Assembly (NCBI GenBank): GCA_019649035.1
Contig: BMAT01008455.1
Coordinates: 32,229-60,091, forward strand
Direction of reading: 5' to 3'
DNA length: 27,863 nucleotides
Origin: Elysia marginata
Taxonomy: Eukaryota > Mollusca > Gastropoda > Plakobranchidae
Position 1 is the first letter of the stretch. Each line of letters begins with the position of its first letter. The translations under genes were made by a program, and so were the position numbers. Below, piece by piece: positions 10,931 through 20,626 of the stretch. The notes under the pieces were generated by a model. That model ran no database searches and was not told the DNA's origin. It saw only the letters and a list, made by a program, of their open reading frames with translations.

Positions 10931-13900
10931 GCTTGAATTTGTAAATATGCGCATGGGTTAAAAGTGGCTTTCGAATGTACGGGTCTGCTGGGATATTAGT
11001 GGGACTGCTCCTATGGCGACAATGTTACGCTGAGTAACCAAGCCGAATTTTCCGAAAACATTAATATAGTGTAATAAATAAGAATAAAGTTTGTTTAATT
11101 GGCCTGTTCTCGAACCACCTCTTGTAGACCTCGTTAGAACTTTAAAAAAATTAATAAACTACTCTAAGGCTAAGACGACAGAAAAATTCTTAATGCATTT
11201 TATGAGAATGTATCGGCCCGTTTATAATGATTTGAGAATACGATATGCTTACGTCCGGTAGATAGCGTGTAGGCCTGTTCTGTTGGTATGGGGCTCGCGC
11301 ATCATTGCCAATATATTCACTAGTTCTGTTATATCCCAATGATAAAGAAAAAAATGCTAAACCAAGTGAGTCAAATATCTGTAACTTTGCGATTTTTTCT
11401 GCAGAGACCCCTATATTGTATTAATGTCCAATCGGAAAATCTAAGAAATTCTTTAGGTTGCAGCTGCTAGACCTGTTTTTTCTGTTCAATTATTTATAAT
11501 CTAACCAACCGACCGACCCGTTAGGTGTTTAGATTAAGATATTGTAGTACATCTACTTGATTTCAGGCCTTATCTTTTGTGTGGATTATTAATAGCTATT
11601 TTTTCTGTTACTGTTATCAGGAATTTCAATGAATATGTCCAGCCCCTGCGGATCTGTATAATTAATGCTTAGCTATATTTTGACAATATGACCAACCACA
11701 CTCCTCTATTTCATTATCAGTATAATACAAGATTGCACGGAAAAAGGAATGTAAGAACAATTACAAAGGCTGGTGCTTTTTTGTGCTCCAGTTGATGCTG
11801 TCAGTGGCGATGATTATTGGTTTTGGAAGGTCATCTGGCGTCAACCTGATATCAACTTTACACGGGTGTGACTTGAGCCCTTCTCTATTCTGTCTATCTG
11901 AGCTGAATTGTCATGAAAAGTATTGAAACGTTTTGAAAAATTAAACTTTGTCGCCCTGCTTCAATTGTCGGTACAAAGTAGAATTCTTTGCTATCTATCC
12001 ATAATGTCTTCGTCCAAATGAATAAATCTGGGAAGTAATGAAGTTGGTTTTCTTCGTCTCTTCTTAAATGTTTTAGGACTTGCGCAACAGCGAGGAGAGG
12101 AGAGTCTCAAATTCCACTCCGGCATTGTAAATTGCACCCTCGGGAATTCTGAGTGTCTCTCTCAGTCGTGGGCGTATCAGAGTTTTGGGGTTTACCAGCG
12201 ATGAAAAATGGGGCTAGAATTCACATGACCGAAAAAAAAAATCGTGTGATGTCAGTTTTGTTTTTGTATGTGATATTGAAGTTGCTTCGGTGATCATGCC
12301 CACTTGGACTTCTAAAGTTTCTTTGTCGCGCACTCCTTTTTAAAGCCAAATATTTTAAAAAGGATACCGCAGGGAGGGGGGGGGGCGGTTGATATCTGAA
12401 ATAAACTCTGAAATGAGCCAGCATGGTCTTTAACATTGCTACTTTAAACACAAGATTGTTTCTTTTTTTTTATTGCACTTTAACCAAAATTATGAATATA
12501 ACGGACTGGTACGTTTTCATTGCTTTTGACATGATTGGAAATGAGCTGAATAGGAATTAGAATTGACTACCTGTCATAGAATATTTTCTCGATGTCGGTG
12601 CGCACTTCAGGTCACCAAAATATACTTACAAAGCAAGGCCCTTTACAACGGCTAAATAAATAGATACAAATAAGATGCTTTCACTTTATCTCCTAGTAAC
12701 CTCCCTTTTCTATTTAAAAAAGGTGTCAAAAATAACGTAAATCGAGGCATAAAATTCATGAATTACCTAAAACATATACGCTGATTCAAGGATAGATTTC
12801 ATTTGATCCTCTTTTCTAAGCTGACCAATAGATACTTCCCTCGTAACTGTCTCTGATCAACACTCAGCTTTGAGTCTCATTTTTGTTGATGACAGGTTGC
12901 AATAGATTTGAGTATTACGCTATTTTATGAATCCTTAGATTTTTAAAACTAAAAAATATAAAGACAATCTCACGTAAAACTGCATTGGGTAAAATTCAAG
13001 TTTGTGCATATAAGTTCTCTGACCCTTACATACTCGCTGCTCTATCACATAATTATTTATATTAAAACCTGCACGGCCCGCCCTCTGTCCACCGTGTCTT
13101 TCTTGTCTTTACTCACATCACATTCAAGCCAAACTGTACTCACACTCTTTCATAATCAGCGTTAGAATCTCTTTCAAATTCTCGGTACGGCTGTCTGACC
13201 TGGGATGAGCTTCAATCTTCAGGCATTCTATGCTTCTATTTCTGCTTTTATGCTGAACTTTGGTAATATTTTTTTAGCCAATAGCAATTACAAATACATC
13301 TTTACTATGTGATTAAATCATACATACTTTTGTGCTTCAATCAGTTTGCTTTGGAAACTTAGTATTGTCTCAATCGAGTTGCATAAACGCGTTTGCATTT
13401 GATAATAAACGTATAAAGAGTTGCAATCAATAGTTGATAAAAGAAGGATTTATTTACTATAAAATAGAAATTAAGTTATAAATAAAATTAATATGACATG
13501 TTGTGGAATTATGTTTTCATTCTATTTTGTTTAAAACAACTGCTCAACGGTACATTCGGTTAAACTCTTGGATAGGCCATGACTAATTTAAACAAATGTT
13601 TGATAAGATCTCAGTTACTCAGGATTATATGAGTTTACATCATATCCAACCATTTCATGCACAAAAAGAAAAGCCTGGTTTAGTAAAATGACAAACACGT
13701 TTTTAGAATATTATAATTTGCTTTCAAAGTATTCACTCTAGAGCTCATAAGATAAAACATTTCGTGGCATTTTTGTGGCCAGAATAAATTAATTATTATT
13801 TTTTTTCATGATAGCATAAAATAATGTAATTTTACAGCGCAGCAAATTTTATTCTTTTAAAGAGCCTTATCGCATGCCACGCAGAGCATGCTATAATAAA

Positions 13901-15351
13901 CTTCAGTTTAGCACTACCGCGTAGACCAACTTTTATCTTGTTTAAGCCAGCAGTAAAAAAAAAGGCACTCTCGTTCTTGCCAGATGTAACTAAGGAGTTG
14001 GATGACAGAAATATTAACTTTATCAAACTTTCAAAAAACTGAACTTCTTTTTATTCTGTATGTTAGTCAAACTTACATTAAATTAAATCTAACATCGTAA
14101 TAGAAAATCGAGATATATTTTCAAGCACTGTTTAATGATCGAAAGCTCGGAAAAAGGCACCGTTTTAAATATCAAAAAGGCCTTTAAAACGATCTGACTT
14201 GTTTTCAAAACAGTTAAGTGAAGGATCACATCAGGTAGATATTTTCTGTTTTCTTGCTTGAAAAACTTTTCCTTCTTTTCATCATACACCAAACTATTAA
14301 GACAGAATTTCTATTACCACCCCCACCCCTTCCCTCAATGAGCCCATGAGTTCAACTCAAGACTTTCCCGCTACCATGGTTAAATGGTTTTTTTTTTTAA
14401 TGGTTATCAACCCAAACCCCTTGGTGTAAAGGTTTAGGAATCTACGAAACAAGGCAACTCTAATTGTTTAGTATCTGAACCTGATTTCATCAATTTTTTT
14501 TTACAATTCGTCTTTTCTGTCCATTTCTGTTCGTTTTGGAAAGTGATGGGGTATTAAAGTTGATGAAAGAATGTACTGGTAAAACAATTTTGATAAGAGT
14601 TAAAGCTTTTATAATTTTAGTTAGGAAAATATAGACTGCTGTTCTGACTTACAAGATTAAATTCCATGTACATTTGATACTTTCCTATCCTAAGAAGCAT
14701 CATATTGAACAAGATATGGAACAAAATAGAAAAAAAAAAAGCTACAATCAACATAAGGATAGCTTCTTCCTACCCAATGGTAAAAATAAGAAACAGTTTT
14801 GCCTTCCTATTTTGGAGTTTGTCAAGAAACATTTCTTACACTCTTTTTTTGTTGCTGTTTTTTTTGCTTGAATATGTTTTTTTTTTAAAGATTTTTAAAT
14901 ACAATTATTCTAATTGATTTATGTTTTAGTAAGAGAAAAGATATTTTTTTCTGTAAGGGGAATGAGTTAAGATAATTTGTATTTATTTGTAGCAATGTCT
15001 ACTCTTGTTGCCAGTGGACACATTTGTTAGCTTTGAATAAAATTACTTATTTAGACCGTGTTAAAAAATGAGTCTGGTGTGGCTATTCTCACATTCAAAC
15101 GCATTAGCGTTTAGAACAATGCAGTTTGTCTGAACTTCCAATCTATAAATATCATTTCCAAAATACCATATTCTTTCTGTGAAGACTCAAGCACTTAAAA
15201 AAAATAATGTGAAATTAGGAATAAAAAATGAAAAAAATCTTGTTTCACATGGAGTAATTTTAATTAGATTTCTGTTGCCCGACTTATTTATTAAGACAAG
15301 TCTTTATCAGCTCTCACCGTTTTGCTGTTGTTTCTCTCCTGTGTGTCCCAG
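10931..15351 (+). other. OSBP intron (between exons A and B), 3' part and acceptor
   Basis: AT-rich intron sequence ending in the pyrimidine-rich acceptor before exon B (TTGTTTCTCTCCTGTGTGTCCCAG). There is a G-run at 12376-12385. A slightly GC-richer patch at 12060-12190 shows no reading frame that I recognise. Short open frames at 12221-12451, 13832-14026 and 14089-14292 on the minus strand are AT-rich and carry no motif. No exon in phase with the flanking OSBP exons was found. Confidence 0.65.
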
Positions 15352-15596
15352 AGTCTGACGAGGAGGAGAGCCAGCAGCCAGATAAGGCAGAGCTCAACAT
15401 GATGCTTCACACGCTATCTGCCAAGCTGGAGGACCTCAGCACCTGCAATGACCTGATTGCTCGGCATGGCCTGGCCCTCACCAAGACTCTATCAGAGCTG
15501 GAGAGTACGCACGCTCCGTCCGAGGCTGCCTCGTCCATGAAGGCTGTACAGGAGAGGGCCACACTGTTTAGAATTACCTCCACGGCCATGATCAAT
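15352..15596 (+). CDS. OSBP: OSBP exon B: acidic linker and start of the helical region
   Basis: Internal exon of 245 nt. Its first two bases complete a GAG (Glu) codon begun in exon A, and it ends exactly on a codon boundary (AAT|GTAAGA). It first encodes an acidic stretch, ESDEEEES, which follows the PH domain in the family. A helical segment follows with the OSBP-typical words KLEDLSTCNDLIARHG, LTKTLSELES, and QERATLFRITSTAMIN at the end. Vertebrate OSBP has closely similar wording after its own ESDES. The acceptor has a long pyrimidine tract, TTTCTCTCCTGTGTGTCCCAG. In family members this region forms the central helical or dimerisation region between the PH domain and the FFAT motif. GC content is visibly higher than in the flanking introns. 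The minus-strand open frame over the same bases is a shadow. Confidence 0.96.
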
Positions 15597-15674
15597 GTAA
15601 GAACTCAATGTATAATGTCTGAACAGTCCAAATGAGTCAGCTGTCATATTTTTAACAAATTATGAGACCACCCA

Positions 15675-15756
15675 CATACTGCGTCCGGTCTGTATCCAGC
15701 CCAAGAACAGAAAAAAAACCATCAGAAACTGTGATACAGTGATCGGGCGCAGTATG
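15675..15756. repeat. Long imperfect hairpin just downstream of the exon B donor
   Basis: The left arm 15675-15696 (begins CATACTGCGTCCGGTC, ends TGTATC) pairs with the right arm 15733-15756 (begins GATACA, ends GGGCGCAGTATG). Nine outer and six inner pairs are perfect, with a few mismatches and a 2-nt bulge between. The loop of about 36 nt is A-rich. The arms are GC-richer than the surrounding intron. The hairpin lies about 80 nt past the 5' splice site, so it might influence splicing, or it may be a relic of a foldback element. Confidence 0.65.
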
Positions 15757-15926
15757 ACCTAGGCCACACAGACATTCCAAACACCAAAAATTGAATGATA
15801 TTATCAGCATTTTGGGGAAAGATATTAGACTTCTATTGGTTCAAAATGAAGAGGAATAAATCTTATTTTTTTAAAAGGTACAATGTATCTATAGTGGAAT
15901 CCACTTAAAGTAAGGGAAACTCTTGC

Positions 15927-16677
15927 TTAACCCTTTGAACCCTGGCCCCCTGCACCCAAACAGCACCCTCTACCTGGCCTCCTAGAGGAAATTTGGCTAT
16001 TATTTTGACACAGTAGATCAAGTGTCATATTTAAGCACATTCTTCACTCAAACTAGTGTCCTGAAATGATACAAAGTAGTAGTGTTTTGGCTTACCTTTA
16101 ATTATTGCCAATACTCCACTTTGTTGTGCCAGTCTGACTCTCATGTAGAGCCTGTCTTGACATACGCCCACCTAGGTCTACAGGTCGAGGTCTAAAATCA
16201 ACAGGACTACTACTGTAGGTCAAGATCTAGATCTATCTCAGCTATTAGAGTCAGAATTGTCAGGTTCATCACAAGAACTAACAGACTCTAGATCACTGCC
16301 TGGATAATTATCATCTAATTCAATTTCCTCATGAAGATAAAATAGCATAAAAATGCTGCATTTCTCTGGCCTGCTCAGCTGAAATTCTAGGCTGTTTAGC
16401 ACCAGAAGACCCTGGTTCCATAGATTGCTTCATACTTGAAAACTTTACAAAATTTGAAGATAAACAACTTGAACTGGTTTCTGTTTTGTTTACTTTCACT
16501 TCTTCACAGTCATTCAGGGCAAAATGTGCTTTTTTTTCCTCATTGGACTATTAAAGACCAACCAACCAAATCGGAGGGGGTGTGGTTTAGCCCAGTTTAG
16601 CGGGCATACCTTATATAGGAATTATTGCCCAGGCAACCCCTTGCCGGTTAACCGGGCATACGGGTTCAAAAGGTTAA
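15927..16677. mobile_element. Non-autonomous piggyBac-like element with TTAA duplication
   Basis: TTAA (15927-15930 and 16674-16677) flanks both ends. The termini are CCCTTTGAACCC (15931-15942) and GGGTTCAAAAGG (16662-16673), inverted repeats with 11 of 12 matching. The TTAA target and a CCYTT start are diagnostic of the piggyBac superfamily. The right end carries subterminal structure: a perfect 12-bp palindrome CCGGTTAACCGG (16644-16655) and repeated GGGCATAC words. The 743-bp body is too short for a full transposase but keeps a decayed fragment on the minus strand. It is nested in a pogo-like MITE. Confidence 0.8.
16238..16433 (-). pseudogene. Relic of a piggyBac-like transposase N-terminus
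   Basis: On the minus strand an ATG at 16433 opens a 34-codon frame (ends 16329) with the words GAKQPRISAEQAREM. After a one-base frame change the next frame (16333 to 16238) reads HEEIELDDNYPGSDLES followed by Ser/Asp/Glu-rich sequence to a stop. An R(R/I)ISAEQA-like word followed by an acidic DSDLES stretch is typical of the N-terminus of many animal piggyBac (PGBD-like) transposases; this is recalled, not searched. The DDD catalytic core is absent. The frameshift and stop show it is dead. Its position inside TTAA-flanked piggyBac-type ends supports the identification. Confidence 0.6.
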
Positions 16678-16805
16678 AGTCAACACTGTTTCGCAGTCCC
16701 ATTCTGTAGTTCTTTATATCTTTGTTATGGTTAAAGTCAACCCTTGCTTAAAGTTAACACATTTTTTTGATCCTGAGGTGTTGACTTTATAATGATTCCA
16801 CTGTA

Positions 16806-17040
16806 GTTAAACCAATAACTCGTAGGACTGGAAATCTTCTGCCTTTAGACAGATCACCTTAATCTCATCTTCCTCTTCTGGATTTTTTGCCTATGGTAAA
16901 TTCCTAAACAAGCTGAACAATTGTAGGAAAAAGTCACTTGAAAGAAACAACTGAGGTAAATCAGATGGTCTTGTTGTTTTGGATTTTTCAATGCCTCAGG
17001 TTATTGGATGTGTATTTCAACTAACTGATATGCCTACTTG
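16806..17040 (+). other. Intron spacer between nested element and antisense relic
   Basis: Short AT-rich spacer. Minus-strand frames here do not clearly continue the decayed reading frame downstream, although the relic could begin or end within it. Confidence 0.4.
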
Positions 17041-17053
17041 ATGCAGCAAATCA

Positions 17054-17905
17054 AGTGAAACATAGGATTTCTACATGTAAAGTCCTTGAAATCATTGATG
17101 GGCTGTAAAATTCCATCAACCTTAACTACCATTTCCATCTCCCTTGCTTTCTGTATAACATTTTCTACAAGTATCGGTAGTCTGTATATCTCTTCAAGGT
17201 TTCTATGCCCAGTTATACATCAGAAGGATGCTCCCAGTGTAATTCTTTTCCTTGACTACAAGAACACTCTCAGCCTTCTTGGAAGGTTGGTGCACTACTT
17301 ATTTCAATCAGGTGTGAAGGAAACAAACAGTACTCCAACCTTGAAAAATGCTGTGTGCATTCTCACAGTATAAACAGAGGTTTTTTTTTTATGGTATTGA
17401 GAGTGTTCTTATCAATGGTCCAAGAGTTATCAACTTTTTTGAAACACTTAGAGAATAATTCTGTCACAATGTGCAAACAATTCTGATCAGTAAAAGTGAA
17501 ATGCCAACACCTGAAAATTGTAAAATGTGTTTCACCTTGTAAAGTATTTTTATAGTTATTCAAATCCTGGTTTGATCAGATCAATGTTCCTACACGGCCA
17601 CCCAATCCAGTGGTCAAACAAGTTTTTGGCTATTATAGGCAACCAAAGCTATTGTTCCAATAACAGAACAATATGCAGTTTTTAATGATTGCTCATCTTT
17701 GAACTATTTGGTTGTGGCATGCATTGACTTGCATTTGGTGGATTTAATGCTGTCCCATTTCAAATTTTCAATCATTTTAGAGGATTTAATGCCCTTGAAA
17801 AAAACATTTGGATCCATCATTGTGGATTTAATGGCCTAGAAAAACTCCCATATTGATTCAACATGGTTAACTTGATGGTCTAAAAAAATCACATTTTTGT
17901 TTATT
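17054..17905 (-). pseudogene. Decayed antisense coding relic of unknown identity
   Basis: The minus strand shows successive protein-like frames broken by stops and frame changes. From about 17905 to 17614 a frame begins with 14-codon repeats (each starting [A/G/S]IKS) and continues with DEQSLKTAYCSVIGTIALVA. From 17563 to about 17390 a second reads TIFRCWHFTFTDQNCLHIV. From 17280 to 17054 come KAESVLVVKEKNYTGSILLM and then, after a frame change near 17205, EEIYRLPILVENVIQKARE and VKVDGILQPINDFKDFTC. Codon use looks more protein-like than in neighbouring intron frames. I do not recognise the family. It may be the remains of a transposon protein or of a retrocopied host gene. It is not part of OSBP, which runs on the other strand. 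Confidence 0.4.
17740..17905. repeat. 42-bp tandem repeat, three clear units and a weaker fourth
   Basis: GGATTTAATG begins at 17740, 17782 and 17824, exactly 42 bp apart. A degraded unit starting GGTTAACTTGATGG follows at about 17865. The rest of units 2 and 3 is also similar (GAAAAA, then CAT with GATCCA or GATTCA). On the minus strand the period is 14 codons and three units are read without a stop, each with IKS in the same place. This could be a repeat domain of the decayed antisense gene or a minisatellite whose period happens to divide by three. Confidence 0.65.
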
Positions 17906-18167
17906 ACCCCAAGAATAATAGGATCTCCTGCCTATAACCCCCCTTTTGTGTAATTAGATAAGACTTATCTTTATTGCCCTTTAAAGACATCCACCTTTAA
18001 AAAAAGCATATTGGTTTTATTTTTAAAAGAAACATAGATGTACAAAAAATACAGTACAAAATCAAGTTTAAAAAAGGTGTTACACTTATGCGCTTACAAG
18101 AAATAAGAATGTGTCTGTAAATAAGCTAAATGAAAATAATACTATGATGGGTGTGTTTCTTGTGCAG
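17906..18167 (+). other. Intron 3' end and acceptor before exon C
   Basis: AT-rich, with a small perfect hairpin AGATAAG-A-CTTATCT (17956-17970). It ends in the acceptor GGTGTGTTTCTTGTGCAG. Confidence 0.7.
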
Positions 18168-18348
18168 GCATGTAGTGAGTTTTACGAGCTGTCGCAGTCG
18201 CAGGGCCGGAGGTGGCAGCGTGCCATTCAGCACGGTCATGAGCAGCGTCTCAAGCTGGAGGAGATGGTTGAACAGCTGGCCAAGAATGTCGTCTCCCTGG
18301 AGAAGAAGGCGCGCATGTCTATCACCGGCCAGCCCATTAAGGAAATAG
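18168..18348 (+). CDS. OSBP: OSBP exon C: coiled-coil segment after the PH domain
   Basis: Internal exon of 181 nt, starting on a codon boundary after TTCTTGTGCAG and ending one base into a codon (ATAG|GTCAGT). It joins exon B in frame to give AMIN-ACSEFYEL, which parallels the NAMINACRDF junction of vertebrate OSBP. The peptide is helical and charged: GRRWQRAIQHGHEQRLKLEE, then MVEQLAKNVVSLEKKARM. Leu/Met/Val residues spaced by 3-4 suggest a coiled coil. Vertebrate OSBP has the matching KKWQ...QRIRLEE...LEQLAK order. The exon ends with GQPIKEIG, near the point where the family sequence becomes variable before the FFAT motif. FFAT (VAP binding) and the ORD sterol-binding domain are not in the window. 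The next exon should start in phase 1. Confidence 0.95.
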
Positions 18349-19780
18349 GTCAGTCAAGCTTTTCATGTCCTGCTTTGATGTTGATTCCTGATTTTTAGTG
18401 TTTATCTGTCGCCCAAAAGCAGAGCAATCTATCTGCACAATTGATGATTTCAAGGAAAATTTTAAAAACACTTTTACCACAAAGTGTTGCAAGTTCTTCA
18501 CTTATGCTGGTTTGACAAATCAATTTAATTTTATTTGTAGTAGATATATGTCAAGCCTTGACACAAGACAGATATAGTTGGAAACAGTAAAATTCTTTCT
18601 TGCGATTTTTTCCAAAGCAAGACAGATTAGGAAAATGGCTAAAGTTGCCAACCTTATGTTGATACATAGAATTGGTCACCATTCCAAAGTCATGCACCCT
18701 ATTTGGATAATTTCACGTTTTAGGCTGACTAAAATTAATTGACTCTTTTTCTATAATAAGACACAGCAATGAGTCCGCGTCACCAAAACCTATGCTCAAC
18801 TAGTTAAAGCACGCTGCCTCACACACAATAACAATTAAAGGACAAGGCCAAAGTCTGTTGACCACTCAGTCTTTCTTACATTCTTTACTTAAACCCGCAT
18901 GGTTGTGGGCATAATACTAGAAACACAAAAACAAACTAAAAAAAAGTTAAGATTTTGTCAGATATGTTGATTTGCCTTGGATTGGCAGTGCTGTTGTTTG
19001 TGTTACTGTGTCCATTTCCAACTGTACCTAGTGTTGGTGCTTTTGTCTGTCATCTCCAGTTCCCTTTGTTGTCATGGTTTGCTCTCTGTTTGACCTATTG
19101 TGTCTATCGATTTTTCCCATGTCAACTCTCTTTCTTGTTACTTTGTTTTTCTTTCAGTAGCTTCTGGTTTCCATGCTGTGTTATTTTGTCTGTCCATCAG
19201 CAACTTTCCTTGTTGATACCGCTTTTTCATGTGAAGGTTATAGTCAACTAAAAAACAAAACAAACATGTAACATTTTTGCAGAGCTAAGAAAATTTGTAA
19301 TGGCCAAAATCTTTTATTTTTGTTCTTCTTTTTCTTTGTAGTTTTATCTCAGACTATTGGCAGTCACACCTTCAATATGACCATATTGTCAAGATGCTAG
19401 CAATTTGGCTCAAGTCTTATTTCGCAGTTTTGAGATAATAGGAAAAAACGCATCTTCCAATTTTTCCGCACAGATTAAGCACTAATCTGTTTGATTTTTA
19501 CCTTTGTGAACTCACCACTGCAGAAAAAACTTTTTTTGTTAAGAATCAAAAATAATTTACAGAACCCAACAATCACAAATACACTCATTTTGTTGAGCTG
19601 TTAGTGTTACAAAAAGTGACAACCAGACTTTGCTTTTGTTCTATTTTTAAGTTTATAAAAGTATCTGTGAAATTTCAGCGTATCTGTAGGTTCTCTAGGT
19701 ATTATCGTTCTTGTGCACCTAAACAATAAGAGAACACAAATAATTTGAGGTAAACTCAGTTTTGTTCGAACAAGTTCAGT
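18349..19780 (+). other. Start of the downstream OSBP intron
   Basis: Follows the donor GTCAGT. AT-rich, with no exon found. A 98-codon frame at 18955-19251 is T-rich and gives a uniformly hydrophobic Leu/Phe/Cys peptide, which is what pyrimidine-rich intron sequence yields. I do not call it. At 18790-18825 the words TGCTCAACTAGTTAAAGC and ACGCTGCCTC look like a worn tRNA 5' half (A-box region), perhaps another very old SINE, but no good B-box follows. Confidence 0.6.
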
Positions 19781-19905
19781 ACAACACACACCTGGCAGAG
19801 TGTTCAGCACATCGGGTGGCTGTGGTTGCGATAACCAACCACGCCATGTTGCAGTTGCCTTGGGAAAGCAATTTACCCTAACTTTGATACATGTACCTCT
19901 AAGAA
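19780..19905 (+). mobile_element. tRNA-derived SINE copy 3 (plus strand)
   Basis: A-box-like TGGCAGAGTGTTCAG (19793-19807) is followed by a B-box-like GGTTGCGATAACC with a small insertion (19824-19836). The body then has ATGTTGCAGTTGCCTTG (19846-19862), differing at one base from the word in the copy at 10774. Next comes GGAAAGCAATTTACC, matching the minus-strand copy at 9300 (GGGAGCAATTTATC). This makes it the third member of one SINE family in this gene. The ends are approximate. The minus-strand open frame across it is an accident. Confidence 0.7.
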
Positions 19906-20626
19906 TTACATCCTCATGCAATGCATCAAGTTCGTTAAGTGAGCATCTTTTGTAAGAGAGATAACCATTCTGTCTTAACTCAAGCCTTCTTTATGCTGTA
20001 TTACATCCCTTGGTCAAGTAAGGTTTTTTTTTTCTTTTGTTTTCAATGATTGAAGAACAAATAAAAATAACCAGTATATATTGTATAAATGTACCTAATT
20101 TAAACAGGAACCTCAAAGATATTTCTCTTGCCTTAATTGTTTATTGATTTTTCAAAATCAATTTTTAGGGTGGTGGAGTAGTTTCTTGTCTAGGTTTTAA
20201 GTTCATTCATACATACAGCCTTTCCATCACATTCAATTTCCTTTTTATCTCAACAACCTTCAATCTATATAAGTTTTAATATTACAACAGAAAAAATGAT
20301 GCTGGCAACAGTGGCAGCGCCAATAGTAATAATCTGGCAGTAACTTACAGTAGTAGTCATGAGCCGAAGTGCATTGGTCACGTGATGACAAATGATCTGT
20401 TCCTTATGGATTAGGAATGGGGATGTGTCCCCCTTGAGACTCAGTGGAGCGAAGAGATTATTACAAGAAAATCTCATTGATATGACATACTCCCTCATTT
20501 TCTAATCACTTCTAGGAAATTACCATTATCCATTGCTACACCTCACAACCTGAACAACTTAAGCATACAGGTACACTGACAAATCGGTTTATACTTATCA
20601 GCCTCTAAAAATTTACAAGGGCACAT
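19906..20626 (+). other. Intron sequence, nothing recognisable
   Basis: AT-rich sequence with T-runs near 20020. The 77-codon minus-strand frame at 20265-20498 has no motif or exon logic and is not called. Confidence 0.5.

Larger units (their letters stand above)
15892..16803. mobile_element. Pogo/Tigger-like MITE interrupted by a piggyBac-like element
   Basis: The left end reads TA then TAGTGGAATCCACTTAAAGT (from 15892). The right end, read inward on the minus strand, is CAGTGGAATCATTATAAAGT, ending at 16803 and followed by TA. The inverted termini share AGTGGAATC and TAAAGT in the same places. CAGTGGAA-type ends with TA duplication are typical of pogo/Tigger-like non-autonomous elements; that family label is from general knowledge. 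Without the inserted element it would be about 165 bp and non-coding. The insertion sits inside an internal repeat of the MITE. Confidence 0.65.

Noticed and set aside
11782-11836. Possible small exon: TTTTTTGTGCTCCAG acceptor, then 38 nt, then AAG|GTCATC donor
   Set aside because: The length is not a multiple of three and its phases do not fit between exons A and B, so inclusion would break the OSBP frame.
15407-15595. 62-codon minus-strand frame over exon B
   Set aside because: It is a shadow of the conserved plus-strand OSBP exon.
18790-18825. tRNA-like A-box region (TGCTCAACTAGTTAAAGC, ACGCTGCCTC)
   Set aside because: No acceptable B-box or body words of the SINE family follow, so it is too degraded to call.
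18955-19251. 98-codon plus-strand frame giving a hydrophobic Leu/Phe/Cys-rich peptide
   Set aside because: It lies in T-rich intron, lacks an ATG at its first codon, has no family motif, and its hydrophobicity follows from the pyrimidine-rich composition.
20265-20498. 77-codon minus-strand frame
   Set aside because: No motif, and it sits in ordinary intron sequence.
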